64,000 nucleotides of DNA, from NCBI GenBank assembly GCA_947579605.1, contig OX388318.1, forward strand, positions 992,001-1,056,000, in the 5' to 3' direction. Below the pieces are notes generated by a model. It did not search any database. It saw only the letters and a program-made list of their open reading frames with translations, and was not told where the DNA came from. Below are positions 1-10,700 of this stretch, piece by piece; the first letter of the stretch is position 1, and each line of letters begins with the position of its first letter. The DNA is from Athripsodes cinereus. Taxonomy: Eukaryota > Arthropoda > Insecta > Trichoptera > Leptoceridae. Made by a program: the position numbers and the translations under genes.

Positions 1-345
1 TCATCGTATATTTATTTTAAATTTATAAAAATTCTTATCCATGATTTTTTTCAAATTTGAAATTTCAGAACCACAGATGTTTAATTGTATGGATAACGAT
101 TCTAATTTGAAAATGTATACAAAAATATTCTTATAGTAGGACAATCTATAAAAAAACATCATCGTTGATTTTGTATAATTCCCCATATTGCATAATTTAT
201 TGAAATTAAAAATGTATGGCGTAAATAATTTACTTCGTAATTTTTCTTCTCCTGAATTTGTAAGATATTTTAATAGCCTATCGGCTATTCGGGGCGGAGA
301 AGAATCCAACAAATCAGAGATCATTCAAATCGGTACAGCCATTCT
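1..345. repeat. Interspersed repeat family A, copy 1
   Basis: This stretch matches the second copy at 1986-2825. Both share a segment around a CAGAACCACAGATGT motif and a terminal segment ending in GCCATTCTTGAGTTATA. That terminal wording is typical of old insect transposon ends. No transposase or reverse-transcriptase coding is visible; the open frame on the - strand here is a by-product of the A+T-rich repeat. The class is unknown. Confidence 0.5.
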
Positions 346-419
346 TGAGTTATAAATGGTGTAATAACACCACTTTCTTTTATATGTATATGTATATAGA
401 TTAGTACTGGACATTTTTC

Positions 420-795
420 CAACAATATTTTGGACTAAAATTTCTGTCCTGTTGATAATGGTGTGTACTTATTGTATGCGGTGGTTGTTATCACTTACAA
501 GTACGCACTTAAATAATTATATAAGCACTAATTTAATTTCCTTATTTGTTCAGTCAGATTATTCTCCTTATCTTGCGATTCTCATGGATTTTGTAATCTT
601 TGCACTGGGGACCGTCTAAAAACATCTTACTATCGTTGTTGTTTTGTTTATCAATTAATCCATCCACTCATTTTGTTATCAATCTATGAAATTATTGATA
701 ACGGGGGAAATATCCGCAGTATTCATATTACTAACTTATAAACTCTTATCTTTGTTTTTTTGGCTCATTCCGGGTTCAAAGATAGATTTTTATTG
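420..795. other. Unassigned A+T-rich sequence
   Basis: No coding exon, RNA gene or repeat matching another part of the window was recognised here. Confidence 0.4.
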
Positions 796-799
796 AATT

Positions 800-955
800 T
801 GTATTTTATATTATAAACCCAAATAAATCCTCACAGGAAGCAATATATGGTTGTGTCGCGAAGGTGCAGTAAGTCGGCGGCGGGTGGAATTGAACCTGAG
901 ATATCTAGATTGAAAGTTTAAACTTTACCGTCTGGCTACTGACCACTTCGTTTGT
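800..955 (-). repeat. tRNA-derived SINE, diverged T1-like copy
   Basis: Read on the - strand, the segment has a tRNA-like head with a B-box-like AGGTTCAATTCC at about 890-900. It ends in the 'aacccaaat' body segment seen in the T1 SINEs at 5709, 36282 and 36994. The A-box region is diverged. It is a fossil copy rather than a functional tRNA gene. Confidence 0.55.
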
Positions 956-959
956 ATAC

Positions 960-1455
960 AGAAATTTGCAGTTTTTTTTTTTTTGATTAATTTTATAAGA
1001 GTAGCAAAATTTGCAGAGTAAAAAATTGCATATTACAGTATTGTCTTTGTTCATGTTGATATTTTCAACATAACATACAATATCTTTATCACTATGATAG
1101 ACTCTCCTTTGATTTTGTTAAAAAAAAAACTTTTTTGTACAATTTCACTTGGTACAAAGGGCAGGCAATTTCTAACAGCCAACCAGTTGTTTCTTTTCAA
1201 TGATGTCCATTTTGTGTTTTTTACCCTCTCTTTTGTTTTTTTTTTAAATTCTGAGATCAGCTTTGCCAAAAGCTGTTATGTTCTCAGTGGTCCATTTAAG
1301 TTTTACAATATTTACAATATGATCAAACAGTCAAATACAGAATAATATGTTAACAAAATATATTGTAAACCTGGTAAACATGGTTCTCAAATCAAGATGT
1401 GTAATTGGTTTTGCCATCTGCGCGCATTGTGCCTAAATCCAGTAAAACTATTAAA
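960..1455. other. Unassigned sequence
   Basis: A+T-rich with T-runs. There are short open frames on both strands (1051-1345) with no recognisable domain and Lys/Phe-rich low-complexity content. I do not call a gene. Confidence 0.4.
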
Positions 1456-1575
1456 AAATAAATAAAACAAGCGTTTTATTCTACTATTGATTTATTCGAT
1501 GAGAGAGACATATTCGTCTTATAAGGACATTGTCAATAAATCAATAGTAGAATAAAACGCTTGTTTTATTTATTT
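1456..1575. mobile_element. Fold-back MITE, family M
   Basis: Two nearly perfect inverted arms of about 41 bp (1456-1497 and 1535-1575) flank a 37-bp spacer. The arms contain AAACAAGCGTTTTATTCTAC. The same 'GTAGAAT...AAAAC' wording recurs near 10540, 15270 and 19610, so this is a small dispersed family. There is no coding capacity. Confidence 0.75.
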
Positions 1576-1589
1576 CGATATGGAATTCT

Positions 1590-1985
1590 ACTACCTAATC
1601 ACCAACACAGGTTTTATTTTCTCAAAATGATGGTAGTGTAAATTGTCCTTTCATTATAATATTAACAGTAAATACAGTTAATTATACGGTAAACACAGTG
1701 AGAGCGTTGCCCTGAGGAAATGCAATAATGTCATTTACACCAAAACTCTACCTCCGTCTGTTGTGTTCTTCCATGTGGTAAACGAGGCATATACATACAT
1801 GCGTATATGATTCATATTTGAAAAGGAGTGCTTTACCTTTGAATAAATTAAGAACAAGTTGAATATCTCACCTGACTCAAGAGTGTTTCCCTGTAGGTAG
1901 TTGCATCATAATATTAATGTTTTGTGTGAAAACCAGATTATCTGCAACATAAAAAAGTCAAGATTTTCTTGCAAATATTCATAAC
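1590..1985. other. Unassigned sequence
   Basis: No exon, RNA gene or dispersed repeat recognised. Confidence 0.4.
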
Positions 1986-2825
1986 TAGCTGACCCAGCGA
2001 ACTTTGTACCGCCTAACAATCTATGAATGATTAATATTATTTTTAATCTCTTTATACAAACTCCCGTAATTGTCCAAGTGTGTCATCGAATAGTGTAGGT
2101 AAAAAAATAAAATTCATTTATGTTAAACAATTATACTTAACTCCGATTTGTTTATAAATTCTTTGCTGTACGTAATATAATTATGTAGGTACTATTTTTT
2201 TTAGGTAGATACCTATTCATTTTAAATTTATAAAATTCTTTCCATGATTTTTTTCAAAATTGAAATTTCAGAACCACAGATGTAATATTGTATGGATAAT
2301 GATTCTAATTTGAAAATGTATGTAAAAATTATTCTATAAATAGCTCAATCTATGAAAAAATTTCATCGTTGATTTTGTATGATTATCCATATTGTTTGCT
2401 CCAACTCATTTTGAAAGGAAAAATTGAGGGTAGTCGTGGTGTGGGAAGGCGGCAGATGTCCTGGCTGAGAAACATCCGAGAGTGGACCAGAGTTCGGAGG
2501 AGTTGTTCCGGCTGGCACAGGACAGAGAGGCCTACGCCAGGGTGATAGCCGACGTCGGGGGGACCTGACATGGCACTTTAAGAAGAAGATCCATATTGTT
2601 TTTTGAACACAACGAAAAAAGTCATCGTTGTGTCTGTCACTTTCATAAAAAAGTACAATCCAAATTTCCGACTTTTCCATTGGATATTCAAAAACTAAAA
2701 TTTTTCTTTCATACAAACCATCTCCTGATAATTACGAACACAACAAAAAAAGAATCAGCCAATTCGGTTCAGCCATTCTCAAGTTATGGAGTGACATACA
2801 TGGTCAATCCATTTTTATTTATAAG
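1986..2825. repeat. Interspersed repeat family A, copy 2, interrupted
   Basis: It opens with AGCTGACCCAGCGAACTTTG, a common insect repeat edge. It shares its middle with 1-345 and ends in 'ttcggttcagccattctcaagttatgg'-type sequence near 2765-2790. A truncated LINE tail at 2398-2588 interrupts it and leaves a 13-bp direct repeat, so family A was here first. The class is unknown and there is no coding sequence. Confidence 0.55.
2398..2588 (+). mobile_element. 5'-truncated LINE tail with 13-bp target duplication
   Basis: The + strand encodes the C-terminal tail of a non-LTR retrotransposon protein, with GKIEGSRGVGRRQMSWLRN-like wording and then RLAQDREAYARVIADV. It ends in an (AAG)n tail. The insert is bracketed by ATCCATATTGTTT at 2385-2397 and 2589-2601. 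The same tail family lies at 48770-48985. The copy is inactive. Confidence 0.8.
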
Positions 2826-2837
2826 ATACTTAACTTA

Positions 2838-2965
2838 CTTCCGATAGCGGAACAGCCCTTGTAGGACCTTTGCCTCCGAAACAATACATCTCCAAGCCTT
2901 TCTATCCTGAGCAATGGACTGCCAGTCGTCTTTAGCATTGAGCTCCTCCAGATCTCGGTTGATGA
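2838..2965 (-). mobile_element. LINE C-terminal tail fragment
   Basis: The - strand reads as a typical retrotransposon ORF2 tail (QDRKAWRCIV...LQGLFRYRK). A more decayed relative lies at 6128-6250. The fragment has no reverse-transcriptase domain and is a 5'-truncated fossil. Confidence 0.6.
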
Positions 2966-3179
2966 TTTATAAGATAAATATTCTATAAATATTATAACTG
3001 CCAGCTGGCCTTTCGAAAACTTACAGAGAGAGTGGTACCTAGATCTTTTCAATTCCATAGACCCTCAATGGATGTTTTGCCAGATCACCATTTGAATGAT
3101 ATTTCTATAATACAACTATTTTAGAATTATATATATTTTCTTGGTTTTCATTTGATTGTTCTGTTTTGCTTATTTTTTT

Positions 3180-3660
3180 CACTTATATAATTTACTTACT
3201 ACTAATGTAGAAAAGATGTTTTTGTAAATACATGAGTTTTTCTATAATTGTGATTTTTTTATGTAGGAATACTTTTTTTATGTTTGTAAAAACCTGTTGA
3301 AAAGACAAATAAATAGAATAAGTAATAAGTGATTGTGAATCAATTGGCAACGTACACGGTCAGGCGGGCCAGGGGTGGCTTGATATGGGACCCTATTTTT
3401 TACAAAGACCAGCATACCTAATTTATCCATTTTTAGGTCCCTGTGAGGGCTGCCCCTGGCTCGCTCATCTGAGATCCCTACAGGGAACCCATGACGAGTT
3501 TGATAAGAAGAAAGACTGATAAGGCCATATATGGGATGTCCATAATGATTTATAATATATTGTGAAATTTGTCAAATGAACCTACTGTAAAAAGGGAAAT
3601 AAAAAGCTTTTCATTTCATTTTCATTTCATTTCTTTTCATTTCATCTCATTTCATTTCAA
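3180..3660 (+). repeat. LINE 3' ends and (TTTCA)n microsatellite
   Basis: At 3285-3320 a 3' terminus (AACCTGTTGAAAAGACAAAT) recurs inverted at 49220-49260. At 3357-3600 a G+C-richer block resembles a LINE 3' end. It runs directly into a pentanucleotide (TTTCA)n tract at about 3608-3658, probably the retroposon's own tail. No open frame is convincing. Confidence 0.5.
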
Positions 3661-3939
3661 TAGCGATTATTCATTCTATGTTTTTTAGGTGTGAGTTCAG
3701 GTTATTATTAAGTTTGCCGGATGAGTGAGTCATTAGAATGCATATGTGTGTCGCTGAGTTTCGAAATCGGCTATAACACATTTTTGTGATTGGAAGAAAT
3801 TCAATAAAAACTATTATACAAGTAAACATACTTTCTTGAAGTCAAACAAGTTTGGTAATTATAAGATTGTTATAACAGTTCAATTTTAAAATAAATTTTG
3901 GTATTGAATAAAAATAAACTGTTCATTCTGTATACATTT

Positions 3940-4190
3940 TCCTGTGGGCACCCACCTAGTAAACAATGGGTCTCTCACTCTTTTCCGTAAGTATCCGAGT
4001 GTCCTGTAAAAGGCAGGTGTTTGAAAAATGAAGACATTTTACATTTTAAATACAGCGATGGGGTTTGTCACCCATCCTGAATGTCTTGATTTTATATTGA
4101 CACACAGAGGACAGTTTGCATGTTTATTATATGCAGCTGGTCTGCTGGCTACCCCACATGTGGGATATGCCGTGATAGTATAGTATAATA
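3940..4190 (+). repeat. S1 SINE-like repeat
   Basis: This is one of at least 18 full or partial copies in the window. The + strand order is: CCCACTC(T) head, 'gagtgtcctgtaaaaggcaggtg', 'catcctgaatgtctt', 'tgctggctaccccac', then 'gggatatgccgtga' and a (TATAG/TAG)n tail. A GTTCGAA-like box after the head in better copies suggests a Pol III B box. The 3' end matches that of LINE family R. Confidence 0.8.
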
Positions 4191-5700
4191 ATAACTAGAC
4201 AACTTATTTATGATGCGCCGTTTTGTGGAAAAACCATCCCAAGGGCCCATTCGAGAATCATAACACCTCCCGAACAATAAGGTTTTTCTCATCATCATTT
4301 TATTTAATTTTTTTGTACAAATGGTGAGTGTTTTGAAAGAAACAATTTTCTACGGTTATAGAGTAGGTATTTAATTACGAATCCAAGGACATTATTATAT
4401 AACTCAATTTTTGTGAAAATGCGTTATAGGGGATTTTGCAACACGGCGACAAGTACATAATGTGCAGTAATAAATAAATATTTATATATCCGATGGTTCG
4501 TAGTTTGCATTAATTTGTTATCTAATTAACTTTTTATTGATTTTTTTTTCAATAAAATTGATATTGAAATTTTCATTGTATTCAAATTATTTTTATTACA
4601 CTTTGTATATAACTTGTTTCATAGGGACACAATGTCATACTTTAATCGATTTTATAAATATATGGTGTTATGGGACAATGCGACAATCCACACCAACCTC
4701 GAACTGTGATAATCAATGTTTTTTATTCACTCATTCATTCCATCATGGATTAAAAATGATACACTTTAATTTTTTTTTAAAATAAATAGATGAATTTGGT
4801 TTTATAATGTACTCAAATATACTGCTCGTAATAAGAATATTTTTTTTATCAATTTTTTTACACATTTTTGTCATAGTTAACAAATCCTTACATATAAATA
4901 AAACATTAAATTTCAATGAACCAACTTCAAAAAGAGATAATCTCGTGTTTTTAAGTGAGTTACATTGTTATAATATTATAGAATAATAAAAAAAGAAAAT
5001 AAAAAGAAAGCACTGTCAAAACAATACTAAAACATATTCATAAAACTCAAAAAAAAAATAGCTTATGTTGTGAATGTGTAGTAGGTCAGAATCAGGTGGA
5101 ATAAAAATCAGGATCTCTTATTTGAAGCCTGAGATTCCAACATAATCACAGATTAAGTTTCAAAACTCCTCGGTTTTCTTTAAGAATATTTTCTCGAAAA
5201 TCTCTTTCAAAAAAGTAGCGGGTACTTGTACCGACTTTTATTGAAAAAGTGTGCATATGCGTCACGGGCTGCACGTAGACAACCAACGGGCCGCAGGTAG
5301 GCCACCCTTGATGTAGATGATGACATAACAAAGTTCACTGCATTTTGTAAATAGAATAAATCACTTTTTGTGTCCATAAAATAATGTTTAAGATTGAGTT
5401 TAAAATGTGTTTACAATGTTTCTTGTAATTTTTTTTTACTTATTATTCAATACTTGTTAATATACTAATTAATTAAAGTGGATATTTTACATAAATTAAA
5501 TAAATTAACATACATTAATATGAACAGACTCTTTAAACACTTCCCTGTTAAATATTTATAGCTATTTCAAGTTTTACGAATCATTTACATTTATTAGTTC
5601 ACTAGGTTTAGTAAATCCGGTTTAATCTGAAAATAAGCGTTAAATTGGGAAAAAACAGTGCGGATAAGTAATCTTGCCTCAAAAGGCCAAAATTAATATT
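4190..5700. other. A+T-rich stretch without a gene
   Basis: T-runs and short meaningless frames dominate. At about 5240-5325 a G+C-richer block ends in GGGCCGCAGGTAGGCCACCC, resembling the end of a hAT element. The opposite end could not be placed, so no element is called. Confidence 0.4.
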
Positions 5701-5708
5701 TAACATAA

Positions 5709-5882
5709 CATTTTTTTTAAATAAGATATATCTGGGTTTTGTTATAAACCCAAATACAACCTTATACACCTTTTACAGTAAGCTAAAAGCTTGTGTCGTG
5801 AAAGGGGAGTTTGCCGGTACCTGGGATCGAACCCCGGACCTCTTGTTCACAAGGCCGAGACTCTACTTCCAGGCTACCGAAA
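5709..5882 (-). repeat. T1 tRNA-derived SINE
   Basis: On the - strand a tRNA-like head (GGTAGCCTGGAAGTAGAG..., B box GGTTCGATCCC) is followed by the T1 body 'aagcttttagcttactg' and 'tataaggttgtatttgggttt', then an A-rich tail. Better copies are at 36282 and 36994. Confidence 0.85.
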
Positions 5883-5892
5883 ATTAAAATGC

Positions 5893-6113
5893 ATTGATAA
5901 TTCACACAGATCGAGCTAATCCCAAACTAATATATGAGTCTTACTAGCACAATAATGCACATGTATGCAATGCACTAAATACATATACATGTAATACGTA
6001 GACCCGAGACAGTTTAAAAAAGGTCATTCTTCATTTTACCCTGGCTGGGAATCAGACCCAGCACCTTGTGACTTCAAAGGCAAGAGCGTTGCCTCCGTGC
6101 CACACTAACCACA
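5893..6113 (-). repeat. T2 tRNA-derived SINE
   Basis: The - strand begins with a tRNA-like head containing GTGGCACGGAGGC and a degenerate B box. The T2 body follows ('atgaagaatgacc', 'gtattacatgtatatg', 'tagtttgggattagctcgat'). The four best copies are here, at 40806-41030, 45626-45816 and 61290-61470. It is adjacent to T1 at 5709, giving a SINE cluster. Confidence 0.85.
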
Positions 6114-6127
6114 TTTATTTTCTTACT

Positions 6128-6250
6128 CCTAGTGGTCAAATAGTCTTTGTAGTCTACAAGACTCCCACTTTACAACGGATTTCCAAGCCTTTCAATTTTG
6201 GTTAGTGAATTACCAGCAGTCTTCAGCATTTAGGTCCTTCAGATCAAGTC
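6128..6250 (-). mobile_element. Decayed LINE tail fragment
   Basis: Aligns by eye with the - strand LINE tail at 2838-2965 (shared 'tccaagcctttc' and 'cagtcttcagcatt'). It contains stops and indels. Confidence 0.45.
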
Positions 6251-6282
6251 TTAGAATAAAAGAATACTTTAGAATTATATGT

Positions 6283-6515
6283 TCCGTGGAGCACTCGGCA
6301 AAGAATTGGTCTCCTGCTCTTTTCTATAAGTTTTTGAGTGTCCTGTAAAAGGCAGGTGTTCGAAAAAATAAACACATTTTACATCTTAAATTCAGCAATG
6401 AGTTTTGTCATCATCCTGAATCTCTTAATTTCTTCTTGGAATGGAGGGGACTTGGCTTGCATGCTTATTACATGGCGCTGGTCTGTTGGCTACTCCATTT
6501 GGGGGATCTTTTATA
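6283..6515 (+). repeat. S1 SINE-like repeat
   Basis: It has the S1 head (GTGGAGCACTCGGCAAAGAA), the central 'catcctgaatctctt' and the 3' 'ctgttggctactcc' region. The copy is diverged and loses the tail. Confidence 0.75.
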
Positions 6516-6599
6516 TTGCCTCCCAATTATCAGAAATATTTCTGCTGGTAAAAAAATTATGTACATTTTTATTATCTAAAAATACATTTATTATAATAT

Positions 6600-6855
6600 C
6601 GAGGGTATACAACCAAAATGCACTAAGTCAGTCTAGCGCTACAAAAGTTTTCAAAAACTATTCAAGTAATTAACATATTTCCTATGTTTAAATTTGTTTG
6701 CAAAGCCTAAAAGTCACTTACCAATATCATCTTAATTAAAGTTCAAATAATACATGACGAATTTGTATTGATCTAAACACTTTTTTTTTCATTTAATTGC
6801 CACCATGTCATCTCAAAACTGAAATGACTTAGTGCATTTTGGTTGTATACCCTCG
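6600..6855. mobile_element. TIR element (MITE), 256 bp
   Basis: Perfect inverted termini of about 32 bp (outer CGAGGGTATACAACCAAAAT at both ends) enclose about 190 bp of non-coding DNA. ATAT occurs on both sides (6596-6599 and 6856-6859). It may be a 4-bp target duplication or the outer part of the inverted repeat. The superfamily is undecided. Confidence 0.75.
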
Positions 6856-7089
6856 ATATGTTAAATTTCATAGGCATTGTTGGATACTCCATTATATGGC
6901 GCCGACGAAATATTTTCTCATCATCGATATCATTGGTTTTTTTAATGTTTATCTGGTAAATGTGGCTATAATAGATATAAATAAATATGTATACCTACAA
7001 ATGTACAGACTAAAATATTTTAATGTGGATTTATTACAGGTAGAGATGATTTTCTTGTTTTTGACATAGTTGGTTGTCCCATTTATTTT

Positions 7090-7337
7090 CGCATTAATTA
7101 TATTTTTATTATCCCGTATTTGATGCTGACTGGATTATTAGCATAACAAGATCTGTCAGTTGGACAATTTATGCGTCTGATCCTCCCGTAGGTGTTCTGC
7201 AGTAGGTATTTTCTGCTAATCTTCATCTCTCGATTATTCTGGATATAGGCTTCTTTAGAATTTTCCTATCCTTTTCAACTTTAAACAACAATATGAACTT
7301 ATTTATTTTAATCCTTAAGTCTAGAAGAAGTATATTT
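7090..7337. other. Unassigned sequence
   Basis: No exon or repeat identity recognised. Confidence 0.35.
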
Positions 7338-7540
7338 ATTTTTAAATAAAATATTTAAACTTGAATCACTATGTTTATTTGTTACATTAATTTAAATTAC
7401 GCTATCGCGATTTCAGTGCACTTGCACCATTGACGAGCTTTTCAAGACACAAGCAAGTGCACTGAAATTGCGATAGCGTAATTTAAATTAATGTAACAAA
7501 TAAACATAGTGATTCAAGTTTAAACATTTTATTTAAAAAT
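7338..7540. mobile_element. Long-palindrome MITE
   Basis: Two arms of about 90 bp are nearly perfect inverted copies around a spacer of about 16 bp. Each arm contains GCTATCGCGATTTCAGTGCA. A collapsed derivative with most of one arm lost lies at about 51700-51845. The DNA flanking both copies ('tctagaaattgttacatag') is shared too, so the mobile unit is larger than the palindrome. Confidence 0.8.
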
Positions 7541-7586
7541 GTCTAGAAATTGTTACATAGTAAATGCCTCTAAAATAAGTGAAAGT

Positions 7587-7970
7587 ATATTTATACTATA
7601 CTATACCCTCACGCCGTGTCCCAGGTGGGGGTAGGCAGAGAGAATGGAACGCCATGTTGATCTATCCTTACTTACTTCTTTCGCTTCCTCTACAGTCATC
7701 CAGTTTCTCATTCATGCACGCCTATTCCTCTTACTTAACACGCGACCATCCTTGAGAATTTGATCTACGTGGACAAGCCACATAGTTCTTGGACGTCTGC
7801 GCTTCTTCACACCCCCTCTTTCAGATAAATACACCCTCTCCGTCAATCTTACATCATCCATTCGCTCCACATGTCTAAACCATCGCAACTTATTTATACG
7901 CATTCTATCAACAACACTCTACTCACATCCACTCATTCCCCTGATATCCTCGTTCAATTTTACTTTCCAA
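7587..7970 (-). mobile_element. LINE family R, C-terminal tail
   Basis: The - strand encodes an RTE-like retrotransposon tail (LRWFRHVERMDD, then SERGGVKKRRRPRT, then SKRNRRACMRNWM). It is followed by the family 3' end ending in GCGTGAGGGTATAGTATAGT. The frame is broken near the start. Other copies are at 9040, 43520, 55578 and the window's right edge. Confidence 0.85.
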
Positions 7971-8154
7971 AGATATAAATCTCAATTTCAGAGAATTTCA
8001 ATTAGGTATTAATATTATTTATTTTTTACAAATCTTAAGTGAATTGAAAAGTGGATGGATCTATGTAATAATATTATAACACTTGATTGTAAAAATAAAT
8101 TTTGTACATATTGCCATGGAGCAATGTGTTTCAGTGAATCTAATAGAATGTTTT

Positions 8155-8260
8155 TATTCATTTATTTATATCAATACGCAACGTTAGCCTTTTGCATGTT
8201 AATGTAACAGTTCAATAGACAACAAAACACAAACAGACACAATAATCACAAAATCACATG
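8155..8260 (-). mobile_element. LINE family D 3'-end fragment
   Basis: The + strand shows (ATTT)n followed by 'gttagccttttgcatgttaatgt'. This is the reverse of the 3' terminus of the near-intact LINE at 56555. It is a dead 3' fragment of that family. Confidence 0.5.
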
Positions 8261-8299
8261 TCAAGAATTTTTTTATTGTTGGCTTTTCACCCTTTTAAA

Positions 8300-8812
8300 C
8301 GTTGTTCTCACGAGGTTAATATCGTCACGAAACCAAAATATCGTCAGCCATTTGAACCGAGTGAACAAATTGACAGTTAGTCTGAAACCAAAAAAACCCA
8401 GTAAAACGATATTGTCTCTCTGTTGACCACCTTTCAACTTTTTTCGTTGGTGGAATGATGTGCGTATTCTTAAATGTGCACTGCATTCGTATCTATGGTA
8501 AAATCTTTATAATGTTTCCCGCTTCGTGATAGTTGTTATCTTTGTTGTTGGTTTGTGGTGTTTGTTTCCTTACTTAAAAGGCACCTTATAACCTCTACTA
8601 TAACATTTTCAACTAATAATAAACACTTCGCGATCTCCATCTCAACGTCCGCCATTTTTTAAAACAACGTCAAAATCAAAGCGCATCTGATGGATAAGAA
8701 TCTATGCCGGTGGACTGTGTGAACACGTTTGATGATCAATGGACGACCGACGGATTTTGTTTTACATGCAAGCAAAATTCGCCTGACGATATTTGCCTCA
8801 TGTGAACACTAC
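8300..8812 (-). mobile_element. Harbinger-like non-autonomous element with transposase start remnant
   Basis: The ends are imperfect inverted repeats (TGTTCTCACGAGGTTAATAT at the left; TGTTCACATGAGGCAAATAT reading in from the right). Both are followed by ATCGTCA. Inside, on the - strand, is a short reading frame beginning MADVEMEIAK (from about 8655) that stops after about 39 codons. Such acidic MAD-type starts are common in insect DDE transposases, but no DDE domain remains. Superfamily assignment is inference; no clear target duplication was found. Confidence 0.5.
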
Positions 8813-9039
8813 ATTAGAGTGTTTTGCCCAGGAAACGACAGGTCGACAATACATTTTTGTATAAATTTTGAGTAATTAAATAATAAGAAGATGTCAATAA
8901 AATAAAATAATGCAAAACAGAAGAAGTCAATTAGAAACAATAGGTCGATGGTGAATAAATTACATTAATTATGTCAATACAACAAACAAGTTAGTATGAA
9001 AATGTCAAACAAATAAAACAACAAGTAATGGCTGAAGAA

Positions 9040-9405
9040 GTACGGAAGTAAAATACTGAGTGAGAATATTAGAAGAATGAGCAATGATGCAAGAAGAGTG
9101 TTGTGGACAGAATGCGCATAATAAGTTACGGTGGTTTGAACGAGATAAGAATGACAAAGAGGATATTATACTTGTCTGAAAGAAAGGGTGTGAGGAAGCG
9201 CAGGCATCTGAGAACCACGTGGCTTGATCACGTGGATCAAATTCTCAGGGACGGCCGAGTGTTGAGCAAGAGGAACCGACATGCTTGCATTAGAAATTGT
9301 ATGAATGTAGAGGAAGCAAAATAAATATGTAAAGATAGACCTATATGGCAATCCGTTCTCTCTGCCTACCCCACTTGGAACACGGCATGAGGGTATAATA
9401 TAATA
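9040..9405 (+). mobile_element. LINE family R, C-terminal tail
   Basis: The + strand encodes the family R tail (RILYLSERKGVRKRRHLRTT, then DGRVLSKRNRHACIRN). It then has the 3' end CTACCCCACTTGGAACACGG and GAGGGTATAATATAATA. This copy's 3' end is the closest to the S1 3' end. Confidence 0.85.
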
Positions 9406-9499
9406 AAACAACAACTCTCAAAACAAAAGTGAGTTTATATTGGATGTAGAAAACAGAAACTAAAATATATTTCATTTTCTGTTTATCTTTTGATCTAAA

Positions 9500-9660
9500 C
9501 TCACTTTATAGTAAAACATAGTTATCAAACATTGTAGTAGGTTTACTGCAAGACATTGCCTCAAGGCAATATGTAGGCCTTTTGTAAAATTTATGAGTGA
9601 CAATAAAGTGTTTATTATTATTATTATTATGTTACAAGTGTTTATTGTTGGTGGGTCCTT
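9500..9660 (+). repeat. LINE/SINE 3' terminus with (ATT)n
   Basis: 'cattgcctcaaggcaat' followed by 'gtgacaataaagtgtttatt' and (ATT)n. The same end, slightly changed, is at 23030-23125. This is a retroposon 3' end with a microsatellite tail; no coding remains. Confidence 0.6.
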
Positions 9661-9879
9661 GTAACCTCCTGCAGTTTTTTATTTGTTGAATGTTATAAAG
9701 TTTATCCATGTGCAATCAAATACTACAAAAGGCATATGCCGTGTAGTATTCAAAATAAACAAACAAACAAACCAATTAATAAATTATTCAATTTTGTATA
9801 AAATCTTTGACCTTTAGTAATATCAAGTAAAATGTATTATTATACATATTGTTATATAGCACACAATGAAATGTGAACC

Positions 9880-10125
9880 ATGAAAGTTTCAACATGGAAA
9901 GTGGATGTCATGTTGTATATTGTAATGGTTGGTATATTTATATTAAGTTTATACATGTTGTATGATTGGAGAGATTGGTTTATTTGGTTTACCAGTTTTC
10001 TCTTTTGGTTTGTATGCAACACACAATATACAGAGGCTGTATATTACATTGATACAATCTGGTTGATGAAAGTAAAACATATAATTATATCTGCAATTAA
10101 CAATCAGGCATGTCGCTCATCCTGA
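9880..10125 (+). other. Unassigned open frame with hydrophobic segment
   Basis: An 81-codon frame starting at an ATG encodes a Trp-rich hydrophobic stretch (IVMVGIFILSLYMLY, then FIWFTSFLFWFV). It runs into an S1 fragment at its 3' end. I recognise no family. It has no splice context that fits the AMFR N terminus, whose family wording is different. It is most likely an accident of T/G-rich DNA. Confidence 0.15.
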
Positions 10126-10205
10126 GTGTATATTTTTTTATTGATACAGAAAGGGCAATCTGCGTGTTTATTATATGTGGTGAATCAGCTCGCTTACCCA
10201 CTTGA
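10095..10205 (+). repeat. S1 fragment (3' half)
   Basis: 'ctcatcctgagtgtatat', 'agggcaatctgcgtgtttatta' and 'cgcttacccacttgatg' follow the order of the S1 3' half. Confidence 0.6.
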
Positions 10206-10229
10206 TGCAATATTTATTTTTTGTAGCTG

Positions 10230-10445
10230 ACAATAATAATATTCTTAGGTATATATAGTTGTTTTGGGTTATCAGAACAGCATGCTGCCACATAGGTCTC
10301 TCCCATCTCTCTCCTTCTTTTGAGTCGTGTCCACAGAGGTCCTGCCACCTTTCTCATATCATTCGACCATCTCCTAAGCGGTTTGCCCCTTTTTCTCTTT
10401 GACATCTCTCTAGGAGTCCATTCGAACACTCTTTTAGTCTGCTTT
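10230..10445 (-). mobile_element. LINE C-terminal tail, third family
   Basis: The - strand reads VFEWTPREMSKRKRGKPLRR and then W-SNDMRKVAG, the Trp/Arg-rich tail motif seen at the C terminus of RTE-type ORF2 proteins. It is a truncated fossil. Confidence 0.65.
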
Positions 10446-10534
10446 TCAAGGTTTGTGGCCGACCCACCTCTGTTTCAGGCTTCAGGTGCAATATTAGTAG
10501 TAAAATAAAAAATAATAATTGTGTCGGTGTACAC

Positions 10535-10700
10535 GTAGTAGAATTCCATAATTAGGTAAATTGAAATGAGGTTTTCTTTCTACTATAAACTATTGAAGAG
10601 AAAGATTTTGTCAGGTCATTAGCAATCTGATTGATAATAATGACTTGATAAGTGGAAAGACGTCTCTACATGATCAATATTTTATAGTAGAAACACTTGT
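10535..10700. mobile_element. MITE family M, diverged copy
   Basis: GTAGTAGAATTCC at the left and 'atagtagaaacacttgtttttc' at the right are imperfect inverted ends related to 1456-1575. An internal GACGTCTCT is shared with the copy at 15150. Confidence 0.5.
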
